Origin: Calycina herbarum
Lineage: Eukaryota; Ascomycota; Leotiomycetes; Helotiales; Pezizellaceae
Assembly (NCBI GenBank): GCA_001414485.1
Contig: LLEY01000048.1
Span: 62,001 to 126,000 of the forward strand
Reading direction: 5' to 3'
DNA: 64,000 bases
Program-made: the position numbers and the translations under genes
In this document: in pieces, positions 46,881 through 58,291 of the stretch
How positions within the stretch are numbered: position 1 is the stretch's first letter
Layout of the letters: each line of letters opens with the position of its first letter
The notes under the pieces: model-generated
The model's database searches: none
The model's input: only the letters and a program-made list of their open reading frames with translations
What the model was told of the DNA's origin: nothing

Positions 46881-47281
46881 TTAAAACTCTCTTTTCCTTT
46901 CTTTTTCTATATTTTTATATATATCTCCTTTATCTTTCTCTAATTCTATAAACTAATTAAGAATAAGAGCTGTTTCGAAAGTGAAGCTTCTTTTTAAACT
47001 ATCTCTTATAAATTAGCTCACTCGTTTACACCCCCTGTAGCCTAGGGCACCCCTCTAGCGTCATTTGCCCTCTTTTAGGACTTTTTAGGACCTAGACTAC
47101 GCGATCTAGACTCCGCCTAACGTTAAATAGAAATAAATAAATAAATAAATAAATATAAGGGTTTAGAAACGGATAGCCCTGGCTAATCTTCGGAAATTAG
47201 GGCTTAGCCTGTACTATAGAATAGTTAAATAGTCTCTCTGCTTAGAGAACTCTTCTCTTCTTATAGATAATCTTATAACGG

Positions 47282-47545
47282 CACGAAACAGACAATACTA
47301 TGAAAGAGGCATATGGAAGTGCGTTCCGTAGAATAACATGCTTGGATACTAGGCTCTAAACACGAAGGAAAAGATCAAATTGACCTTTCCCGATACTGAG
47401 GGTAAGGGCACCTATATACAAAAGGGTTCGGACAATAACAATAGACTCGGAGGTCCGAACCGGACATTCCTAATACTGGAATACGTATCCTGTCTGGTAT
47501 GTACGCAACCTTGGCAACTCTCATTCCTGATGGCGGGCCATCACA
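47282..47545 (-). repeat. Un-RIPed LTR/leader fragment
   Basis: About 265 bases similar to the RIPed relic at 37896-38150 but rich in CA/TG (ACAGACAATACTATG, ACATGCTTGGATACTAGG). It sits exactly where the mutated block ends. At this size it is below the length usually needed to trigger RIP, which would explain its state. The short plus frame 47380-47565 inside it is not a gene. Confidence 0.65.
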
Positions 47546-48040
47546 AATCTAATCTTATACCTTGACATTTCCTCCGCGAAAATCAACCTTCCCTTCTTTT
47601 ATATTTGGTTGTATACACGAGGAGTGATTTTTTCGCGAGCCTATTCCTTTTTTGATCCTTCTCGACTTCTTATATATAAGATGGGCTGAAAATCGAAAGA
47701 AAACATCCAAGGCATAGTGTCGAAAATGGGTGGTTTTCTAAGCAGCAAAGGGGACCACTGAGGAATTCAGCAAAGAAGATAGTACTCGAAGTGTTTTGTT
47801 AGACGTTATTGAAAACTAATGTATTTATTCTACTCAATTGAACAGTAGAACGATTGTTTTGTTGAAACTTCCAACAATGTGATAGTAAATCCAAACCTAA
47901 CCAAAAGTTACGATAATAGTATCAGGAAAGGGCAGAGGGCAACAATTACTGAGTTACACTTATTTAGAAAAGAAGTATGGTTTTTGAAATGAACTTCTGG
48001 GCTATTTTTAAATTCAATTATGGTCACGTGTCAAACATAT
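47546..48040. other. 3' flank of the PKS gene
   Basis: Normal-composition sequence after the PKS stop codon. It includes AT-rich stretches suitable for a 3' UTR and polyadenylation. No gene or repeat is recognised. Confidence 0.5.
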
Positions 48041-51000
48041 CTACCCATCAACCCCTCCCTTAACCTGCTCGTTGTTCTTCAACACGTCCAACAGAAACCG
48101 ACTCTTTCCTGCAACCAACAACCCGATATCATAAAAGCTGGTGTTCCCCAAAATCTCGAAAATCGCTACATCGGCATCGAGCGTCTGGACAAACCAGTTG
48201 CGTAACTCGACTGCAACCAAAGAGTCCACCCCATACTCGTGCATCGCTTTTCCCAAATCGAAGTTCTCCAGAGGAACGGCCAGAGCTTTGCTAAGCTTTG
48301 CCATCACGGCATGGGATATCATACCCGCAGCTTCCTCGAGCGACTTTGCCGAGGACAGCAACTTCGTAATCGATGGCTCGTTGGACTCTTTGTGGTTCTC
48401 ATCCTCGCCTCCTTTGGATGGAATGGCGGAACGCATATTATAGAAGTGACGGAAAGGGGGCCGGCGCATAAAGGTGGGTGGTCTGACGGAATTTGCCCTT
48501 AAGGATGCTGGGACGTCGACACCGATCATCACCTGCGCTTTGAGCGAAGTCGAAAGCCCAAGGGACGGATCGAGATGATGCTCCAGCAAGGCATATAATT
48601 CTCGCTGTTTGATCCCGATCAAATAGCCAGTGCGCTGCAGAATAGTCATCATCTTCGCATTCTCGGTGAGGACGCCTTCATCCAACATGAATCCAAGATT
48701 GAAGGTTGTGGCCTTTTCTCCAACCCTGATTCTGTGGTGTGTGAGGGCGTCTTGGTAGGAACATCCCGCGGCATAGTTTGCCTGAGTGGTCGAGCCGATT
48801 GCGCCGCCGATTGACGACAACATGAGAAAGAAGTCCATGCCTTTCGGGAGCATGGTGTGGAGATTGTAGGTGCCCTGCACTTTTGGCTCGACCGATGTTC
48901 GCCATTGCTCATAGGACATGGATTCAAAGGGGCAGTCCGCTAAGACCATAGATGATTGGATGCATCCCTTGATCGGTGGCATCCTCTGGGAAAGTTCGCC
49001 AAGTTTAGTCTGGAGAAGAGGTCCGTCGGCGATGTTGGCAACTGGCACTTCCACTTCCACCCCTTGGTCCTGCAATTCTCCCAGGAGGATGTGTGCGGCT
49101 TCGGTCTGAGGACCAGAACGTGATAGGAGAATCAGATGTCTGGCTCCCCGTTGGACCATCCAACGTGCAATGCTTCGGCCAATCCCCCCCAGGCCTCCGG
49201 AGATCACATATGTCCCATTGTCCTCAAAGTGCCAGGCTGGTTTCGTTTCAAGAACGGTCTAACTTGTTAGCTCAGCCCCCAGCAAGAATGGAATTCGGGA
49301 CAACTTACGCTGACATTATCCTCGGGGCGCATCTCGACTACTGTTTTCCCGGTGTTTTTGCCCCCTTGGAGATATCGGAAGGCCTTCTCTACATCCCCGA
49401 TTCCGTATACATGGAGTGGCTGTGAAGGTCGGATCTTGTCCTCGAATAATAGAGACACCACTCCTTTTTTGAGTTCACCAAATAGCTCAGGTCTATGCTT
49501 ATCAACCTCTTTCAAGTCTATAGCATGAAACGAGGCGTTCTTCGCGAACGGCAGCATAGGCAACGATCCGTTATCCAATATATCCTTCTTCCCGATTTCC
49601 AAGAAGCGCCCGAAAGGTGCTATGCACTCCCACGTCTTTACCAAAGAATCTCCGCTCAGTGAGTTCAACACGATATCGACTCCGCCATGTTTTCGGGTCA
49701 TTCTCTTGATGCCCTGAGCAAATGACGCACTTCGGCTATAGAAGATGTGATCTTTGGGGATGCTGTAAAGTCTCTGAAGCAGCTGGCTTTTTTCTTCGGA
49801 CCCCACGGTGACAAAGATCTCCGCATCAAACAACTTGGCGATCTGGATTGCCGCTTGCCCAGTGCCTCCTGCTGCTGAATGGATCAAGATTGACTCGCCG
49901 TTTCTGATCTGCGCGACATGGCAGAGGGCATAATATGCCGTCGTAAATGCCACAGGCAATGCAGCGCCTTCGAGAAAAGATACATGATCAGGCAAAGCCA
50001 TGGCCTGGGAAGACAAACAACGGCCGAAGGTTTGATAAGTCCCAGAGGCATTGGCACATACTCTGTCGCCAATTTCAAAATCTTTGCAGTCCTTGCCCAT
50101 GCGATGGACCGTCCCAGCACATTCGAAGCCAAAGGTCGAGCCTGGAATTCGGCCCAGCGCAATCAAACAGTCCCTGAAATTTACCCCACTCGCATGGATC
50201 TTTATTTCAAGTTCGTCAGGTTTGAGAGCGTCGCTTCGTTCCTTGTCCTCGATGAATTCCAGTGTATCCAGTAATCCTGGAGAAGAGATGCTCAACCCAA
50301 TGGGAGTGCCGCTATCAAATGGTTTTATCTGGCGTTGATGTTTCAGTATGCGAGGGACAATGTCTTGGTTGAGATATTCTGCCTCAACAAAGCGATCAAT
50401 ACACAACCTGCCGCTTCGTTCGACATATTCTGGCTCATACTCGTCGACCGACAAAAGCACGGTCTTGCCATAGACTTGTAAAAGTGATCCAACGAAGTGC
50501 GACGCGCCTCTCTCATCCTTTTCGAATGCGATATTGACGAGCTTCATTCTGGATTGCTCCTGACGCAGCGAGCGTGAAAGTCCATGTACCATCGAATGGT
50601 CACCTAAGAGCTCCCCTTGAACCCCGTGACGAGTGACCCAGATCATTTCTTCTGTTCCTATCATGAGGTTGCGAACGGCGATAAACTTCTTTGAATCCAT
50701 TTCCTGGAGGATCGCACCATCAAACTCAATGAGAACAATACATATCTGATTTACCTTCTCCCCCTCTGGCCTAGAAGCGGATTCCTCTATGGATAAAATA
50801 TCAACGGATGAATTATCGAGCTCCCGCAGTCTTTTCTGTAACTGTTGGGCAATGTCTACCTGCGCGGCGGATTTGTGGTTGACAATAAGAAGGACCTCGC
50901 GACTTGGTTCCATCGCTGGCTCGCCCACGGCTGTAGTGACCAGAATGCTATGCTCGTGGCATTCTTGGTTTTTGTGATCTGGGACGTTCAAATCCACTCC

Positions 51001-54000
51001 TGAAAACCCATTTTTGGTAAGAACCTCATGCCAGACATCTTGGGTGACTGCAGCGCTCAATCCTCGGTAGCCATCGGTAGCTTAATTTGTTAGCGAGATC
51101 CATGTTACAACGAGGTCTTTCAATAGGAGAGACATACCTCGCCACCAGCCGGGCAATAGCCCAAATGCGAAATTGGTCAGTAGAGCATCTGGCTCTGTTA
51201 GCTCCGATAGTACTAGTTTCCCGCCTCTTCGCATAAGTTAGCTTGTGTGTTAGAGTTGAATTGTGGCGAAACTTACGGCTTCAGGAGTTTTCTCGCGTTC
51301 TTCATCGACCCATCAAGATCTTTCGTGGCATGAATCACCTGCAATTGATCAGTACACGAATCGCTCTGCTTCCTCAGCTGTGCTTACATTGTCAGCCATG
51401 ATGAAATCATAGGCACCCTCCTGAAATCCTTGTTCAAGGGGACATTTCTCGATATCAAGAGTCTTGAATGTTACCCTGTCTTTGAAACCCTTAAAGATTT
51501 CTTGGCCACCTTCGAAAAAGGAGGAAGATATGTCGGTATACGTGTAGTGCGCAAATCTCGGAACTCGTGATTCGTGCTCCCCATACTCCGTCAACGTTTT
51601 CAAAATATGCCTTGTCATCCCTCCTGTTCCTGCTCCGATTTCCAGGATCCGAAATCCAGGGTTTTTGTGCACCAGTGCGTCGAGGTACAGGAGGAAGGAG
51701 TTGACGTTCGATACCTCGTTGGTCTCGATGTAGTGGTCTTTCACAAGATCTCCACTGAAGAACAGCTCAAGGGCGTCGACCTTTTCGGAAAGGATATCTG
51801 CGATATTCTCTCCAATATCCACCAGGAATTTGCCAGTTGCACTACCCTCCCTCACACTACTGCGCAGATCATCTGCCAAAGCAGGGTCTTGTGCTTTCTC
51901 CAGTAGCTCTTGGAGTCGCCCAGGCTTCATTATATTTATTCTGTGCCGCATCCACTCGATGTACTTTCGATGGTGGCGCTTTAGTTTTGTTTCATCGATG
52001 GTACTTATTTCTTGCAGCGCTCTTACGATAGATAAGTTCATGATGAGCTCCCGAGCTCTATGAACCTCGATCCTTGGCGCCAACGATGGAACTATGCTTT
52101 CGCTGTACGCCTCAAACCCATGTTGGTCAAGAAGTTCAACGTCAGGTCTGTGGTCCACGTTGAAGCATTGTGTTCTCTGGGTTGGCAACCCATCTGCGCC
52201 CGGGTCCTTGTTACCCAAAGCAACCATCTCGTATCCTTCAATCGCAACCAGCAGCTCTGATTCGGAATAATTGAGTGCTATGGCGTTCGACTCTGCCTCG
52301 CGGAACCCTCTGAAGGAAGATTTGTTGCAAATTTTGATGCTTGCTGTTTCTGGATTGCTCAGACCACTGTTCGAAACCCATAGCTTCTTAATGCCAGTGG
52401 GCACAAGACTTGGGATATTCTTTTCGCCGCCCTCAGACAGGGCAAGAAATGGTAGCTGGAGTAAGCCATCCAATGCTGTTGGATGAATTACGTATGGGCG
52501 TTGGTATTGTTCGCCATCTTCAGACCACCACTTGTGCAGAAGTACCTCCGCCACTGCCTCTCCTTCATGGTTGAAAAATCCATTTTGGACTGTTCGGAAA
52601 GCAGGTCCGAAGCCCAAACCACTCGAATCAAATGCCTCGTAGGTTCGTTGAGCATTGACTTTCCTATCGCAAGATATTTTTCGATTATGGAAGAGTTCCA
52701 GGGAAAGTCGGGTTTCTTCTGATGACTCGAGTCCTTGGTCAACTTCGGTAATGTCCTCTCTGAATTGAACACAGATGCACCCTCGGCAATTCTCTGTCCA
52801 TGCTTCGTTCTCATAAACATACAAATAAAATTCTTCCCATGAATTTTCTTTATCGGAGCTTTGTCTGAGGGGCCGCAGATGAAATTCCACCTCGACGCCG
52901 TCAAAGTCAGATGTAAGAGTCATTGACTTGAGGAAGTGCACATCTTTCAGTGTGTACCCTGAAATTTCGACATCTGTTCGAGTTTGAGCCATTTGTTTTG
53001 CTGCCTCAATTGCCATAACAAGCATTGCTGCCCCTGGAAAAAGAACAACACCAAGAATCTGCATCAATCAATTGATTAGTAGGTGTTTATTTTGGAGGCT
53101 AGCTCTGAAGTGTTACCTTGTGATCCTCAAGCCAAATGCTTTCCGATAACCTAATTTTGCGACGCCAAATTGCGTGCAGAGGGTTCCAATCTGGGACTGT
53201 GGAGCCCAGGAACGGATTAGGTGGCTGGTCTCGTAGTCGATATCCTTTACTGATTCTCGACTCCCGCCAGTATGTGTGAGAGTGGTCGAAAGAATATTCC
53301 GGCAGGTTGGATAGAACTGCAGGTGTTGTATCCACACATTGCCGATTAATCGAAGACAGATTCATGAGATGGCCCCTACAATACAAGCTACCAATAGCCC
53401 TCAGCAGAGAATCTGTAGCTGGTACAGAACGAACAATAGCCGAAACATATTCCATCAAATCAGATTTCTCCATCAATTTTATACTTTCCTTAATGGGAGC
53501 TTGAAGGGCTGAATGCGGTCCGATTTCGAGAATACTGTCGATTTTGTATAAATTGCAAAGCTGGATCATTGCCCCGGCAAAGTTCACAGTCGAGATAAGG
53601 TTTTTCGCCCAGTATGAAGCTTGGCCGAGTTCTTTGAATGATGCGGCTTCGGCTGTTACTGAGGATACCATGGGTGTCATTTTTGGATCATTTTGACTTG
53701 TCAGCTTGCCCAAAGCAGTCAAGTACTCGGGTACTATTGTCTCTAGAAGTGGAGAGTGGTAAGCAACTTTGACAGCCAGTTTTCGTGTGAATATCTGATC
53801 TTCATCCAGAAGACATTTCAGCGCCATGATCTGATTCTCTTCCCCAGTTATTGTAACACTTCTGGGGCTATTGATGCACCCGATCGAGATTTTAGCGTCT
53901 TGAAATTTCGCAATGGCTGTCTTGAGATATTGGTGGACATCTTTCTCAGAGAGTCCAACTGCGAGCATTGTAAGTGCAACCGGATGGTCTCGTGCTAACC

Positions 54001-56762
54001 GATCGGTGAGAATTCCTCGATAGTAAGAAACTTTGATCGATGAAAACCTATCCAGAGCTCCTGAGCAGTATCTATCTTGATTTAGCAAGAGCACATCGAA
54101 GCCCAAGGATATCACTTACGCAGCTGCAATTTCTCCACTTGAATGACCGAGGAGAACGTCAGGGATGATCTGAAAACTTCGAAGGAGATCTACTGTTGCC
54201 ACCTGAATCGCTGTACACAAAGGCTGGCTCAATGCCGGACTATCGACATTTGAACTAAGTTCATTTCTACTAAGCTCGCCTACTCAGGGGTCAGCATAAA
54301 TCCCAACCTCCCCACATCTACCCAGACTTGACTTACCAATCAGTGACCAAGAACAGCCTAGGACTTTAAGGTATTGATCCATCTCTTTCAAGCTTTCTAG
54401 GAAGACAGGGTATCGGAAAAGTTCTCTTCCCATTGCAAACCACTGGGCCCCTTGGCCGGTGAAGCAAAACGCTAACTTCGGGCTTGATTTTACACGAACT
54501 GCTTTGGACAATTTGAGTCCTTCCTTTGAAATACTGGAAAGAGTCGATATTGTCGCAAATGATTTCCATATAAGCGAACTTCGCCTTTCGCTCAAAGTAT
54601 AAGCAAGGCTTTCTAGGTACTCTTTCTCATTTGCATATTGTTTGGAGTCCACACCCGACAAATGGGCACTGTAACTTTCCGCAACACGCTTCAGACCACC
54701 TTCATCAGATGCCGAGAATACAAGCAATGTTGGCATCGCTGGTTCAAGGCTTGCAATGGTCTCTTTGGATTTGTCGCTTCCATTGATCATGAATCCGTTC
54801 GTATTCGAAGTTTCACGGGCATCGCCCCCGTTTGTTGGATTGTCATGTCCATTTTGGAACGTGTCTTCATTCTTGTCACTTTCCACTTCGTTGTGCCCGT
54901 TGTGCCCGTTGTGCGCATCGTATCCGCCTTGATTGCCGATACCGTTGTGTTTGATAGATCCATTTTGGCCTTCGAATTCGATTGAGGTGTTATGTCGGCC
55001 TTTTAGACCACGTTCTTGGAGATAATGGTGCGCGTCATCCAGAATAACATGGGCATTAGTACCACCAAACCCGAATGAGTTGACTGAAATCCGGCGAAGG
55101 CCTTTGGTAGACCAGGGCGTAAGCTCAGTGGGGAACTATCCGGGAAATCTTTGTTAGCTGGAGGCTCACATATAACATTATTTTCCACTTCTGTTGGATA
55201 GACCTACCTTCAAATTGAGAGCATCTGCCTTGATGTTTGGGTTAACACGCTCGAATCCGGCATTCGGAGGAATTGCCCCTTTTTCGAGTATCAAGATACT
55301 TTTCATCACTCCAGCAATTCCACTTCCTCCTTCGAGGTGACCTATATTTGCCTTTACAGATCCACAATACAATGGGTCTGTGGGACTTCTATATTCGCCG
55401 AAAACAGCCCCAATAGCGGCAGCTTCGATAGGATCTAGCAAGGAACGGATCAGCAAAATTTCGTATTGTGGCTTATCTGGATTTACAAACCTCCCACGGG
55501 TGTCCCAGTGCCATGGGCTTCGACATATCGCGTTAAGTCTGGCTTCAGCCCTGCTCTTTGATACGTCTCTTTCATCATTTGTTCTTGGGCCAGCTTGCTT
55601 GGCTGTGTAATGCCTGGAGAAAGTGGTTAGTAAATCAAAATGGCTACTGCCCCGAGTCATAACATACCCGGTGTTTTTCCATCTTGGTTCGAACCTGTTC
55701 CCCGGATAACTGCTCGAATAATATCGTTGTCCCTGATCGCGTCATGAAGTCGCTTGAGGACTAACACGCCAAAGCCCTCGCCACGAGAATAGCCATCTGC
55801 TCGGTGGTCAAAGGAGAAGCATCTACTACTCGGGGAAAGAAAATGCTGGTTGTTCAAGGCTCTGATCATGTCCGGATTGAAGATTAAGCTCCCACCGCCG
55901 ACTAAAGCCTGACTTTTGTTAGTACACACAGTTAGGTTACGGACTATTAAAAATACCATGTTGCAATCATTGGCGAGCAGCCCCCGGCATGCAAGATGAA
56001 GCGCAACCAAGCTGCTGGAACAAGCCGTATCAAGGTTGAGACTTGTACCACGGAGATCAAAAGCCCAACTAATTCTGTTGGCAAGCATGTTAGGTGCAAC
56101 CCCACTTCCAGAATATTGGGCTGCGTGTTCAGGGTCTTTGTGGAATAGAGCTTTATAGTCATCTGAAAAGCTGCCAATGTAAACAGCTGTTCTAGAGCCG
56201 GCAGCATTCTGGATGGGTACTCCAGCTGAATTGTGATCCTTAGCAAAGTAAATTTCAAGAACTCGGGGAGCCTTACCGTTTTCGAGTGCCCTGTAGGACG
56301 ACTCCAACAACCCTCGCTGCAGTGGGTCCATTTCCACAGCCTCCGCGGGCTTTATAGAGAAAAAGGGCGCATCAAATGCGGCAATGTCCCCTTCCACAAA
56401 ATGCGCGCCTCGAAGTGGGAACTACATCGGCAGGTCAGCGATCTTGAAGTTTATCACACTCTTTGACTGGGAAAGTTTCATACGCCATTGATCTTTTCAG
56501 TGTCAGTATCATAGAACGCGTCCAGATTCAAACGGCTCTTCGGAAATTCAGTCATAGCGGACTTTTTATCGGCAACTGTTTCCCAAAGGGAATCAAGAGT
56601 GGTTATCTTTTGCGGAAAGTTGACTGAGAGCCCAACAATCGCGATAGGCTCCAACTTGTCTGTTTCAACCCAACCTTTCTTGGCTTCGGGGAGTACCTTT
56701 GTGGGATGAGCAACGTGATCATTGAGAGGATCTTGCTGCATATTGTTCCTAGGAACCTCCAT
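48041..56762 (-). CDS. Highly reducing type I polyketide synthase (KS-AT-DH-MT-ER-KR-ACP)
   Basis: Iterative megasynthase building a reduced, C-methylated polyketide. Fourteen exons: 56762-56484, 56421-56277, 56225-55957, 55908-55668, 55613-55491, 55434-55208, 55135-54337, 54279-54120, 54071-53117, 53058-51388, 51338-51277, 51226-51138, 51080-49309, 49258-48041; phases agree and give 2669 aa. KS: Cys210 (DTACSSSL), His345 (EAHGTGT), His385 (NIGHLEGG). AT: GHSSGE, Ser741. DH: His1065 in [10 protein letters not shown] and Asp1263 in [18 protein letters not shown] at 1541. [11 protein letters not shown] near 2074. KR: GGLGGIG at 2285 and Tyr2426. ACP: Ser2610 in [10 protein letters not shown]. 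There is no thioesterase, so release needs another enzyme or a nucleophile. The KS-AT linker is Asn/Gly/His-rich. The product is not predictable from sequence alone. Confidence 0.95.
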
Positions 56763-58291
56763 GATTGACGATAGACGTTTCGCTTTTGCTGGCTATCTCG
56801 TTTGCTTTCCAGCACAATATTCACAGAATTCAGTAAGCTGTAATGAAAAGAAAATGAAGCTTCACCTAGATGGGATGTGATATCAATAACTTTAGACAAT
56901 TGAAGGACTTTGTATCTTGTTTATAATAATGAAGTAAGAACTGAAGGGATCATCGTCTTAGAGTGGATGCCTACATTCGCCTAGCTTTTTAGGCGAATGC
57001 AAATCAAGGTGTGATTTGTACTGGAACCAACATATGGTGGTTCCAACACTGAATCTCCCAAATGAGAAAGACGAGGTCCATAGTCTCTTGTGATACCAAC
57101 TTGAAATCTTGAAGAGAGAGAAATAGGAGACGTCACCCAGCAAGGATTTATTCCCTTATCTCAAATGCATGACCAGGTGATGTACGGCGCTAATCACTCT
57201 CAAAGGCCTGTTATACGCGAGGAAACCTTGAACTTCCCAAATGAAAGACTTTGGACGCAGGACGATGAAAATTATCACATCGTTAACATTGAGGCTAAAG
57301 ACGCAGCGACACTATAGGAATGTGTAACATCCGGTGAAGGATTCGATGGGTCATTTTCAGCAGTTACCAGGTTATACAAGGATAACCACAGAAATTTGTG
57401 GTCAGATATTGACTGGTTTTAGTGCAACACACCCATATATTTCAGGGGGTTGGGATCTACCCTGGCCTACGAGAAACCAACTCCCTCGTCCAGTTAAACA
57501 CCCATGTAATGAAACTTCTTGGCTTTTATACAGTTGTGAGATTCAATGAAGGATGGTTCTATCCAATATGGGCGTTTGCATGAGAGAACCTTTGCAGCTT
57601 GTCAGTTTTAAATTAATCGCACGAGCATGCCGGTTAAATCTTTTACGCCCGCCCCCCTTTTGCTTCGGCTGCGAGATGGTGGCGTTCGGTTAGCTCTAGA
57701 AAGTAGTTTGACCACGTTCTAGGGTTATGATGCGGCACTTGCGTGTAATCCCGGAAAACACCAATAGAATGCCTTCAGGTATACCTAAACTGCTTCACTT
57801 ACGTAGCACCGATGCAGCCGGAATCTGCAGCCAACAAAAATCTTGCCAAGTGACCGAAGCCAACTTCTGCAGCAAAGACCTGCATTGAAGATCCACACAC
57901 CAACACATACAATCCTCCTCTTTTCAAACCCTCGGTAATATGTTCGTTCGGACTGTGCCACATACGGCAGTTTAATCCTGACTTCAGGTTAACTACCTGA
58001 TTTAAAATTTCTTACCAGGAGGTGCTGTATTTTCGAGACTGTATGCCACTTCTCATTGGATTCCCTGGAGAACAACCTCCCCAAGATAAAGTGATCACTT
58101 GATCAACCCCCGATTAGTCCGCAGATGTTGTCCCAGGTGTTTGATGACTTAGAACATATCGGAAAATCCTCACACATGGAAATTCTGGGTTTCTCGAGAA
58201 TATCATTTATGCTTTTGCTTAACGTCTGAATTTCAATCTCAGACTCAATCTCCTTTGTAATTAACCATGAAAAGAACTCCATCTTAACAGA
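56763..58291. promoter_or_regulatory. PKS promoter region and 3' flank of the transporter gene
   Basis: 1.5 kb between the PKS start and the transporter stop, both on the minus strand. Besides the palindrome at 56974-56999 I see no gene. A frame at 57334-57549 lacks domains. The region 57600-57720 has GC-rich and C-run stretches of unknown meaning. Confidence 0.5.
56974..56999. promoter_or_regulatory. Perfect palindrome, 10-bp arms, upstream of the PKS
   Basis: CATTCGCCTA (56974-56983), six-base spacer, then TAGGCGAATG (56990-56999), an exact inverted repeat about 212 bases upstream of the PKS ATG. It could be a dimeric transcription-factor site or a 5' UTR hairpin. Confidence 0.5.

Larger units (their letters stand above)
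41300..47158 (+). mobile_element. Tad-like LINE (non-LTR) retrotransposon relic
   Basis: Plus-strand LINE with ORF1 and ORF2 remnants and a 3' tail of about six AAAT units (47131-47155). The 5' end is uncertain because 5' truncation or a leader cannot be told apart here; similarity to coding sequence starts by about 41480. It is noticeably less RIPed than the gypsy nest (many CA/TG remain), so it is younger, lower-copy or was mutated in fewer cycles. Confidence 0.85.
11250..47280. other. RIP-degraded AT-rich transposon block
   Basis: About 36 kb dominated by TA, with CA and TG dinucleotides very rare over long stretches, while GA, TC, CG and CT remain. This is the footprint of CpA-to-TpA mutation on both strands (repeat-induced point mutation). 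Stops in relic frames are mostly TAG/TAA/TGA at positions expected to be Gln, Trp or Arg. The effect is strongest in 11250-34600 and weaker in the LINE (about 41500-46900). No intact coding frame of any length exists inside; the only track-length frame (31746-31934) is antisense to gag and not a gene. Confidence 0.9.

Noticed and set aside
47175..47205. Hairpin AGCCCT...AGGGCT just after the LINE tail
   Set aside because: Imperfect stem in debris between LINE and LTR fragment; no link to any function.
47380..47565. 61-aa plus-strand frame at the repeat border
   Set aside because: It sits inside the LTR/leader fragment shared with 37896-38150, so it is repeat sequence and not a gene.
57334..57549. 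71-aa plus-strand frame between PKS and transporter
   Set aside because: No domain, no splice context, and poor fit to coding composition.
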